Of a stretch of 6,822 bases of DNA, positions 1 to 4,910 are shown one piece after another. The position numbers and the translations under genes are program-made. The notes under the pieces were generated by a model, which was given only the letters and a program-made list of their open reading frames with translations, was not told the DNA's origin and did no database searches. Each line of letters opens with the position of its first letter. The first letter of the stretch is position 1. Source of the stretch: an uncultured Ruminococcus sp. (GTDB lineage Bacteria; Bacillota; Clostridia; Oscillospirales; Ruminococcaceae); NCBI GenBank assembly GCA_937942105.1, contig CALDFS010000108.1, positions 1 through 6,822 on the forward strand. Direction: 5' to 3'.

Positions 1-1
1 C

Positions 2-97
2 TCGGAATATGTGATAGTAAACAGTTCCGACCTTAACACTCTTGAATCAAAAACAGAGGAAACAGTAAGGCGTATAAGGGAGAGATTCAATGTTTAA
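2..97 (+). CDS. coaE: Dephospho-CoA kinase, C-terminal end only (partial)
   Basis: A reading frame open from the window edge encodes 31 residues starting SEYVIVNSSD and ending RRIRERFNV, then stops with TAA at 95-97. The [AS]-[DE]-Y-V-I-x-N-x-(S/G) pattern followed by a charged helix is how CoaE proteins usually end. CoaE phosphorylates the 3'-hydroxyl of dephospho-CoA with ATP, the last step of coenzyme A synthesis, in the cytosol. The P-loop and catalytic core lie outside the window, so the call rests on this short tail. A coaE gene directly before a lytic transglycosylase gene fits clostridial gene order as I recall it. The stop codon lies 8 bp inside the next gene, which suggests translational coupling. 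Confidence 0.7.
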   Translation, partial: SEYVIVNSSDLNTLESKTEETVRRIRERFNV

Positions 98-659
98 AAG
101 ATTTTGCGCCTTTATGCTTGCCGTGGGATTTATAGTTCTTCTTGCGGTATTCATGTTTGTCTATATGCCGTATTGGTTCAAAAGCGAAAGCTATCCCACC
201 GAATATGAGGATATAGTTGAGCGATACAGCAAGGAATTCGGAATCGATAAGGCGTTTGTATTCGCAGTGATAAGAACAGAGTCCAACTTTAATCCGGACG
301 CCGTTTCGGAAGCCGGAGCAATAGGGCTTATGCAGATTATCGAGGATTCCTTCGACTGGGTATCAAAAAAGCTCGGACACGATGAGCTTAAGTTTGATGA
401 TATGTTTTCTCCGGAATACAGCATTGAATACGGCTGCTTTATGCTTGGATATCTTTATAATAAATTCGGAAGCTATGAGCTTGCCGCGGCGGCGTATCAT
501 TCCGGGATGGGCAAGGTATCCTCGTGGATAGAATCAGGCGAGGTCGATGCCGATAATCCCGATATAAACGATTTTAAGGGCAGCAATACCCGACATTATG
601 TTAACAAGATAATGAGGGCATATAATAAATACTTAGAACTTGAAGAAAGGAACAAATAG
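90..659 (+). CDS. Membrane-anchored lytic murein transglycosylase (SLT domain)
   Basis: This 189-residue protein has a hydrophobic segment at about residues 5-28 that would act as a signal anchor or uncleaved signal peptide. A single Slt70-type lysozyme-like domain follows at about 38-185. Family motifs are visible: the catalytic glutamate E64 in IRTESNF, GLMQI at 79-83, AYHSG at 135-139 (usually AYNAG), and a terminal TRHYV-KIM-AY block at 167-178. Such enzymes cleave the MurNAc-GlcNAc bond of peptidoglycan and leave a 1,6-anhydro end, acting outside the membrane on the wall. The length is typical of the small clostridial single-domain form. The ATG at 90 has AGGGAG at 77-82, 7 nt upstream and inside coaE. 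The following aminopeptidase gene starts 2 nt after its stop. The family is certain; the physiological role (growth, spore cortex or other remodelling) is not shown by the sequence. Confidence 0.92.
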   Translation: MFKRFCAFMLAVGFIVLLAVFMFVYMPYWFKSESYPTEYEDIVERYSKEFGIDKAFVFAVIRTESNFNPDAVSEAGAIGLMQIIEDSFDWVSKKLGHDELKFDDMFSPEYSIEYGCFMLGYLYNKFGSYELAAAAYHSGMGKVSSWIESGEVDADNPDINDFKGSNTRHYVNKIMRAYNKYLELEERNK

Positions 660-661
660 TT

Positions 662-2068
662 ATGGAAAACAAGGTAAAATCAGAAGGCGAAAAACTTCAG
701 GAAAAGCTGTTTTCTCAGAAGAAGAACGGTATTCTGAAGCTGACAGAAGAAGAAATCAAGCAGGTAGACGATTTCTGCGAGGGCTACAAGGTATTTTTGG
801 ATAAGGGTAAAACCGAACGCGAAGCTGTTTCTGCCGCTATTGAGCTTGCAAAGGCTAATGGCTTTACAGAGTATGACCCCAAGCACAAATACTCCGCAGG
901 TGATAAGGTATACTACTCCAATCGCGGAAAGAGCATTATTTTGTGTACCTTCGGCACAGAGCCTATTGAAAAAGGCGTTAAAATCAACGCCGCTCATATA
1001 GATTCACCCAGACTCGACTTAAAGCAGCACCCGGTTTACGAATCCAATGAGCTTTGCCTTTTAAAGACACACTACTATGGCGGCATCAAGAAATATCAAT
1101 GGTCTACCGTTCCGTTGTCTTTGCACGGCGTTATCTTTAAGGCTAACGGCGAAAAGGTAACGGTTAATATCGGCGAAGACGAATCCGACCCCATATTCTT
1201 AGTAACAGACCTTCTTCCTCACCTTGCGCAGGAGCAGTCCAAGAGGACCCTTGGCGACGGCATAAGGGGAGAGGAGCTTAACATTCTCATTGGTTCAAGA
1301 CCGTTCAGGGATGATAAGGTATCCGAAAAAGTAAAGCTCAACATCCTTTCTATATTGTTTGACAAGTACGGAATTGTCGAGGATGATTTCATTTCCGCCG
1401 AATTAGAAGCTGTTCCGGCGTTCAAGGCTAAAGATGTCGGCTTTGACAGAGGGCTTGTCGGCGCATACGGTCAGGATGACAGAGTATGTGCTTATACCGC
1501 ACTCATGGCCGCTCTTGAAACAACCGCGCCCAAGACCACCTGCGTTACCGTTCTTACCGATAAGGAGGAAATCGGAAGCGTTGGAAATACCGGATTGCAG
1601 AGCGCATATCTTAAGTACTTCATCTTCTCGCTTGCCGAAAGCGCTGGCGTTACCTGCCCCGAGGTTATCGCGAATTCATCCTGCCTTTCAGCAGACGTAA
1701 GCGTAGCATTCGACCCAACATTCCCGGACGTTTGCGAGCCTAAGAATTCATCCTACTGCAACTACGGCGTTGCGATGTGCAAATACACCGGCTCGCGCGG
1801 TAAATCCGGCTGCAACGACGCTAACGCTGAATTCGTATCCTGTGTAAGAAACCTCTTCGACTCCAACGGAGTTATCTGGCAGACCAGCGAGCTTGGCAGA
1901 GTTGATTTAGGCGGCGGTGGAACTGTCGCCGCATATATCGCCAACCTCGGCATAGATGTTGTGGACGTCGGAGTTCCGGTGCTTTGCATGCATGCTCCTT
2001 ATGAGGTAACAGCAAAGCTTGACGTTTACATGGCATACAAGGGATTTGCGGTATTCTTCAATAACTGA
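662..2068 (+). CDS. M18 family zinc aminopeptidase
   Basis: This 468-residue cytosolic metallopeptidase is of normal length for family M18 (aspartyl aminopeptidase / yeast aminopeptidase I type). Expected metal-site residues are visible: H112 in AAHIDSPR, D272 (or D273) in GQDDRVC, E302 as general base and E303 as ligand in DKEEIGS, D345 in LSADVS, and H444 in MHAPYEV. Members hold two zinc ions and remove N-terminal residues from peptides, often preferring Asp or Glu; the substrate cannot be read from the sequence. The ATG has AAGGA at 647-651, 10 nt upstream. There is no signal peptide. The gene follows the lytic transglycosylase by 2 nt, so it is probably the last gene of a coaE-slt-M18 transcript, and a strong hairpin-plus-U terminator begins 24 nt after its stop. 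Confidence 0.93.
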   Translation: MENKVKSEGEKLQEKLFSQKKNGILKLTEEEIKQVDDFCEGYKVFLDKGKTEREAVSAAIELAKANGFTEYDPKHKYSAGDKVYYSNRGKSIILCTFGTEPIEKGVKINAAHIDSPRLDLKQHPVYESNELCLLKTHYYGGIKKYQWSTVPLSLHGVIFKANGEKVTVNIGEDESDPIFLVTDLLPHLAQEQSKRTLGDGIRGEELNILIGSRPFRDDKVSEKVKLNILSILFDKYGIVEDDFISAELEAVPAFKAKDVGFDRGLVGAYGQDDRVCAYTALMAALETTAPKTTCVTVLTDKEEIGSVGNTGLQSAYLKYFIFSLAESAGVTCPEVIANSSCLSADVSVAFDPTFPDVCEPKNSSYCNYGVAMCKYTGSRGKSGCNDANAEFVSCVRNLFDSNGVIWQTSELGRVDLGGGGTVAAYIANLGIDVVDVGVPVLCMHAPYEVTAKLDVYMAYKGFAVFFNN

Positions 2069-2091
2069 TAGTAAGTCTTTCGTAATATTTC

Positions 2092-2131
2092 CGGCGCAGA
2101 ACCGTATTTCGGCGGCTCTGCGCTGATTTTT
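2092..2131 (+). terminator. Intrinsic terminator after the M18 peptidase gene
   Basis: Bases 2092-2100 pair with 2117-2125: seven Watson-Crick pairs GCGCAGA/TCTGCGC, then a G-T wobble and a C-G pair at the base. After one A-C mismatch, CCG at 2102-2104 pairs with CGG at 2113-2115 above it, closing an 8-nt loop. ATTTTTA follows directly. It separates the coaE-slt-M18 transcript from spoIIGA. Confidence 0.85.
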
Positions 2132-2163
2132 ATGCTCCTTGGAAAAATAATCGTCATTTGTGT

Positions 2164-2170
2164 TTCGACA
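2164..2170 (-). promoter_or_regulatory. Spo0A binding site (0A box) before spoIIGA
   Basis: On the minus strand this reads TGTCGAA, an exact match to the core 0A box, inside an extended TTGTCGAAA. In B. subtilis, Spo0A~P activates the spoIIG promoter together with sigma-A through boxes overlapping the -35 region. Here the box ends 21 bp before a candidate -10 (TACAAT, 2192-2197), placing it at roughly -40 to -34. A second, weaker match (TGACGAT, 5 of 7) lies at 2149-2155 on the same strand. The site is seen directly; its function is inferred from its position and from spoIIG biology. Confidence 0.7.
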
Positions 2171-2191
2171 ATTATCTTATACCGTTGGGTC

Positions 2192-2197
2192 TACAAT
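2192..2197 (+). promoter_or_regulatory. Candidate -10 element of the spoIIGA-sigE promoter
   Basis: TACAAT matches the sigma-A -10 consensus in 5 of 6 positions and lies 21 bp downstream of the 0A box. No good -35 hexamer is seen at 17 bp spacing, as expected for a Spo0A-dependent promoter. Transcription would begin near 2201-2204, leaving only about 10-13 nt before the chosen ATG. A weaker alternative -10 is TATACC at 2179-2184, which would give a longer leader. Confidence 0.4.
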
Positions 2198-2203
2198 AAT
2201 ATC

Positions 2204-2208
2204 GGTGA
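2204..2208 (+). promoter_or_regulatory. Ribosome binding site that fixes the spoIIGA start
   Basis: GGTGA is complementary to the 16S rRNA 3' tail (part of AGGAGGTGAT) and lies 5 nt before ATG 2214. It supports that start over the GTG at 2160 and over the ATG at 2208, which it overlaps. Confidence 0.6.
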
Positions 2209-2213
2209 TGTTA

Positions 2214-3017
2214 ATGACGATCTACCTTGACACCCTTGTAATAGTCAATACATATATAAGCTGGATAATGCTGTTAATATCTGCGCGGCTTGCGCGAATA
2301 ACTGCGCCGCCGGTGCGCCTTGCCATTGGCGCGGCGATAGGGGGATTATCCTCACTGCTGATTCTAATCAATTCCGAGAATACCGCCGTCAGTATCGCTG
2401 TCCTGTTCGCAAAGCTGTTCGCTGTTATTCTGGCTGCGGGAGCGGTATTTTTCAAGAAGCAAATGTCCAAAAAGAAGCTTGCAGCGTCCTTTATGATTTT
2501 CGCGGCGGTGAATATAGCTTTCGGCGGGATAGTTTATCTTGCCCAATCCATTCTTAAAACTAAAGTAATTTATTTCAGTGGGGCAAGCTACTATTTCGAT
2601 ATCCCGCTTCCGGAGCTTATTGTTTTAACCGCTGTTGTGTATGTGGTGATAGTGGTAGCCTCGCATTTTACCTCGCACGTGTGCGATGTCAGCCACTCGT
2701 ACAGAGTATATATATCGGTTGGCGGCAAAAGCTTTTCGCTTGACGGCGTTGCGGACACCGGAAACACCGTTACCGAGCTGGTAAGCGGCAGACCCGTGGT
2801 TATCTGCACCGGAATAAATTATTCTCCTCCGAATGATAAGGGAGTATATGCCGTGCCTTATTCCACGGTTGATTCGCAAGGTCTTTTATATGCCTACATG
2901 CCGGATAGTATCGAAATAGAAAGCGAATCAGGAAATATAAAGGACGCGTTTGCCTTGGTTGCTTTTACGGAAAAGGGCGACAAGCGCGCAGTCTTCAACC
3001 CCAAAATACTATGTTGA
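2214..3017 (+). CDS. spoIIGA: Sigma-E processing aspartic protease SpoIIGA
   Basis: This protein of about 267 residues has five hydrophobic segments at about 5-24, 34-52, 58-80, 89-113 and 132-155, then a soluble domain. The domain carries DTGN at 181-184 in GVADTGNTVTEL, the aspartic protease signature of SpoIIGA (MEROPS family A36), whose catalytic Asp is near 183 in B. subtilis. SpoIIGA sits in the septal membrane and, after a signal from forespore SpoIIR, cuts the pro-sequence from sigma-E in the mother cell. The frame is open from GTG 2160, but the protein starting MTIYLDTLVIVN at 2214 matches the usual M-x-I-Y-(L/I)-D family start and has an SD 5 nt before it; residues before it overlap promoter sequence. 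Its C-terminus (FNPKILC) is typical, and the protein is slightly shorter than the roughly 309-residue B. subtilis one. sigE, encoding its substrate, begins 14 nt after the stop. Confidence 0.93.
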   Translation: MTIYLDTLVIVNTYISWIMLLISARLARITAPPVRLAIGAAIGGLSSLLILINSENTAVSIAVLFAKLFAVILAAGAVFFKKQMSKKKLAASFMIFAAVNIAFGGIVYLAQSILKTKVIYFSGASYYFDIPLPELIVLTAVVYVVIVVASHFTSHVCDVSHSYRVYISVGGKSFSLDGVADTGNTVTELVSGRPVVICTGINYSPPNDKGVYAVPYSTVDSQGLLYAYMPDSIEIESESGNIKDAFALVAFTEKGDKRAVFNPKILC

Positions 3018-3018
3018 T

Positions 3019-3023
3019 AGGAG
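3019..3023 (+). promoter_or_regulatory. Ribosome binding site that fixes the sigE start
   Basis: AGGAG lies 8 nt before ATG 3032. The upstream in-frame ATG at 3011 has no purine-rich SD in front of it (the bases there are CAACCCCAAAATACT), so 3032 is preferred. Confidence 0.75.
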
Positions 3024-3031
3024 AAAAAACA

Positions 3032-3730
3032 ATGCTGATAAAAATTATTGTTGAAAAAATAAGATTGTTGCTCGGTCATGACCCGCTCGATTATGTAAAC
3101 GGCTCGGAATCACTTCCGCCGCCGCTAAAAGCAAGTGAAGAGCAGGAGGTTTTCAAGCTTTTAGAGAAGAATCCGAAAGCCGCCCGTGAAAAGCTAATAA
3201 CCCATAACCTTCGATTGGTGGTTTACATATCCAAAAAATTTGAGTCTACGGGAATAGGTATTGAAGACCTTGTGTCCATCGGAACAATAGGGCTTATAAA
3301 GGCGGTGAACACCTTTAACCCCAATAAAAACATCAAGCTTGCAACCTACGCTTCGCGCTGCATCGAGAACGAGATACTGATGTATCTGCGCAAAACCACA
3401 CAGCAGCGAAGCGAGATATCCATAGATGAGCCTCTCAACATCGACTGGGACGGCAACGAGCTGCTTTTATCCGATGTTATAGGCACCGACAATGACGAGG
3501 TAAGCCAGCATATTGAAAGCGAAACCGAAAGGGAAGTTCTGATTCAAGCCGTAAACGCACTAAAAGGACGCGAAAAGCTGATAATGCAGATGCGCTTCGG
3601 CTTAAACGGCAACAAGGAAATGACCCAGAAGGAGGTCGCTGATGTCGTGGGCATATCGCAGTCGTATATATCAAGGCTTGAAAAGCGTATACTCAAGGAT
3701 CTGAAAAAGGAGCTTGAGGCCATCTGCTGA
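3032..3730 (+). CDS. sigE: Sporulation sigma factor sigma-E (pro-protein form)
   Basis: This 232-residue sigma-70-family factor runs the early mother-cell programme of sporulation. The N-terminus (MLIKIIVEKIRLLLG) is an amphipathic pro-sequence, followed by DYVNGSESLPPPL, which aligns with the conserved YYIGGSEALPPPL region at the SpoIIGA cleavage site of B. subtilis. Region 2 is nearly invariant: NLRLVVYISKKF (about 59-70), EDLVSIGTIGLIKAVNTFNP (78-97) and LATYASRCIENEILMYLR (103-120). PLNIDWDGNELLLSDV follows at about 134-149, and the region 4.2 helix-turn-helix is TQKEVADVVGISQSYISRLE at about 198-217. Start 3032 gives about 20 pro-residues; the unsupported start at 3011 would add seven. 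The gene is probably cotranscribed with spoIIGA from the Spo0A-linked promoter. Its stop is 5 bp from the end of the convergent sigG. Confidence 0.97.
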   Translation: MLIKIIVEKIRLLLGHDPLDYVNGSESLPPPLKASEEQEVFKLLEKNPKAAREKLITHNLRLVVYISKKFESTGIGIEDLVSIGTIGLIKAVNTFNPNKNIKLATYASRCIENEILMYLRKTTQQRSEISIDEPLNIDWDGNELLLSDVIGTDNDEVSQHIESETEREVLIQAVNALKGREKLIMQMRFGLNGNKEMTQKEVADVVGISQSYISRLEKRILKDLKKELEAIC

Positions 3731-3735
3731 TGCTG

Positions 3736-4506
3736 TTATACACTTGATTTTATCCGGGAAAGCGCGTTTTTCTCCAAGCGAGAAACCTGCGCTTGGGATA
3801 TTCCTATTTCGTTTGCAACCTCAACCTGCGTTTTTCCCTGATAGAATCTTAGATAGAGGATGTTCTTTTCGCGGTCTGATAGGGTCTTTATAGCCTCACG
3901 CAAGAGAAGCTCGTCTATCCAGCCCTCGTCGCTGGAGGAATCGCCGAGCTGGTCGAGCATATAAACAGCGTCCCCTGAGCTGGAATATACCGGCTCATAT
4001 ATAGAAACCGGCTCGCTGATTGATTCCAAAGCGATAACAACATCAGACTTATCCACTCCGATTTCCTTGGAGATTTCCGCCGGCGTTGGCTCGTTGTTGT
4101 TCTGATTTAAGAGCTTCTCGCGCGCCTGCATTGCCTTGTATGCCAGATCCCTTGTAGAGCGTGAAACCCGGATGGCATTGTTGTCCCTTAAATAACGTCT
4201 TAGCTCGCCTGATATCATGGGAACGGCATAGGTTGAAAATTTGACGTCCAGATTCACGTCAAAATTGTCTATTGCCTTAATAAGTCCTACTACTCCCACC
4301 TGAAACAAATCGTCCGCCGGAGCCCCGCGGGACATGAATTTCTGTATTACGCTCAAAACAAGGCGCAGATTGCCCTGGATAAGCTCTTCGCGCGCAGCCT
4401 TGTCGCCGGCTCGGGTCTTTTTAAGAAGCTCTGTTTTCTTTTCCTCAGATAATACCTTTAGCTTTGAGGTGTTCACACCGCTTATTTCAACTTTGTTATA
4501 CTGCAT
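3736..4506 (-). CDS. sigG: Forespore sigma factor sigma-G
   Basis: This 256-residue sigma-70-family factor directs late forespore genes. Its N-terminus NKVEISGVNTSKLKVL is the sigma-G signature (NKVEICGVDTSKLPVL in B. subtilis) and separates it from sigma-F. Region 2 contains GNLRLVLSVIQKF (45-57), DDLFQVGVVGLIKAIDNFD (65-83), VKFSTYAVPMISGELRRYLRD (88-108) and AIRVSRSTRDLAYKA (111-125). Region 3 includes EPTPAEISKEIGV (139-151), and region 4.2 is KTQVEVANEIGISQAQVSRLE at 225-245. The ATG at 4504-4506 has GGGAG 6 nt upstream (4513-4517 on the plus strand). A sigma-F/sigma-G promoter lies directly before it. Unlike B. subtilis, where sigG follows sigE in the same direction, this copy faces sigE. 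It is complete and shows no damage. Confidence 0.97.
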   Translation of the reverse strand: MQYNKVEISGVNTSKLKVLSEEKKTELLKKTRAGDKAAREELIQGNLRLVLSVIQKFMSRGAPADDLFQVGVVGLIKAIDNFDVNLDVKFSTYAVPMISGELRRYLRDNNAIRVSRSTRDLAYKAMQAREKLLNQNNNEPTPAEISKEIGVDKSDVVIALESISEPVSIYEPVYSSSGDAVYMLDQLGDSSSDEGWIDELLLREAIKTLSDREKNILYLRFYQGKTQVEVANEIGISQAQVSRLEKNALSRIKSSV

Positions 4507-4534
4507 GGCTATCTCCCAAAAATGAATTTAATCA

Positions 4535-4565
4535 AATTATTGCCGAAGAATAATCCATGTATTCA
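4535..4565 (-). promoter_or_regulatory. Sigma-F/sigma-G type promoter of sigG
   Basis: Read on the minus strand, -35 TGAATA (4560-4565) is followed by 15 bp and then GGCAATAATT (4535-4544). The latter fits the sigma-F -10 consensus GGNRANANTW at every position, and the 15-bp spacing matches the sigma-F rule counted from GAATA. The -35 also equals the TGAATA of sigma-G promoters, with CAATAAT as a near match to the sigma-G -10. Initiation near 4528 would give a leader of about 20 nt ahead of the GGGAG ribosome site. The arrangement fits sigma-F switching sigG on in the forespore, followed by autoregulation. Confidence 0.75.
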
Positions 4566-4590
4566 CAAATTGAGTATGTACATTTTGGCA

Positions 4591-4640
4591 AATCAAAAAT
4601 TTAAAAAATACTTGACAAACAGATTTTCGCATGGTAATAT
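4591..4640 (+). promoter_or_regulatory. Sigma-A promoter of the tyrS T-box transcript
   Basis: A perfect -35 TTGACA at 4612-4617 and -10 TAATAT at 4635-4640 are separated by exactly 17 bp. An A-rich tract at 4591-4610 could act as an UP element. Transcription would begin around 4647, just ahead of the T-box leader. The strong promoter fits a system controlled by premature termination. Confidence 0.88.
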
Positions 4641-4646
4641 ATAGTA

Positions 4647-4895
4647 TCGACTGTGATGGGAATAAGTAGCGTGCCCTATAGCCTTTAGAGAGCTTTTGGC
4701 TGGTGAGAAAAAGCGGCTTAATGCACCGTGAATACATCCCGGAGTCCGTTTTCCGAACCATTTTAATCAGTAGGGAAACGCGGAACGGCGCACGTTATAA
4801 ACGCCATCGAGGCTATCTTTTCAGATAGTAAATTGAGGTGGTACCACGTTTATAATCGTCCTCTGGCAATAATATGTCAGAGGAATTTTTATTTT
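4647..4895 (+). ncRNA. T-box riboswitch leader, tyrosine specific
   Basis: This cis-acting leader senses uncharged tRNA and allows transcription of the downstream gene when that tRNA lacks its amino acid. Seen in order are the stem I distal motifs AGAGAGC (4687-4693) and GGCTGGTGAGAA (4698-4709), and a specifier loop GTGAATACATC whose codon UAC (4733-4735) pairs with the tRNA-Tyr anticodon. Stem III follows (CTATCT 4813-4818 with AGATAG 4823-4828), then the T-box core GAGGTGGTACCACG (4835-4848). In the core, UGGU (4839-4842) would pair with the ACCA end of a tRNA with discriminator A, as tRNA-Tyr has. The antiterminator pairs GAGG (4835-4838) with CCTC (4860-4863), and ACG (4846-4848) with CGT (4857-4859). 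This is mutually exclusive with the terminator hairpin. Specifier, discriminator pairing and downstream gene all agree on tyrosine. Confidence 0.95.
4859..4895 (+). terminator. T-box regulated intrinsic terminator
   Basis: CCTCTG (4860-4865) pairs with CAGAGG (4878-4883), extended inward by a G-T wobble, C-G and A-T to a 9-bp stem with a 6-nt loop, and outward by T4859-A4884. TTTTTATTTT follows at 4886-4895. The 5' arm is shared with the antiterminator, so uncharged tRNA-Tyr binding would prevent this hairpin. Confidence 0.93.
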
Positions 4896-4910
4896 GAAAG
4901 GACGAATAGT

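Noticed and set aside
1434..1700. Second plus-strand frame inside the M18 peptidase gene
   Set aside because: It is low-complexity, proline-rich, out-of-frame translation of a well-conserved gene, with no family resemblance and no need for a second product.
2160..2213. N-terminal extension of spoIIGA from GTG 2160
   Set aside because: The extension overlaps the Spo0A box and candidate promoter, has no SD before it, and adds residues ahead of the usual MxIY(L/I)D family start; ATG 2214 has GGTGA 5 nt upstream.
3774..3796. Inverted repeat CCAAGCG/CGCTTGG as a terminator for sigE or sigG
   Set aside because: It encodes part of the conserved sigma-G helix-turn-helix and has no T-run following it on either strand.
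4537..4761. Minus-strand open frame of 74 codons across the sigG-tyrS intergenic region
   Set aside because: It lies over the T-box leader and both promoters, and its residues resemble no family I know; the RNA structure explains the sequence.
4833..4910. N-terminal extension of tyrS from ATG 4833
   Set aside because: It begins in the T-box core and reads through the antiterminator and terminator; ATG 4911 has a good SD and gives the standard TyrS length.
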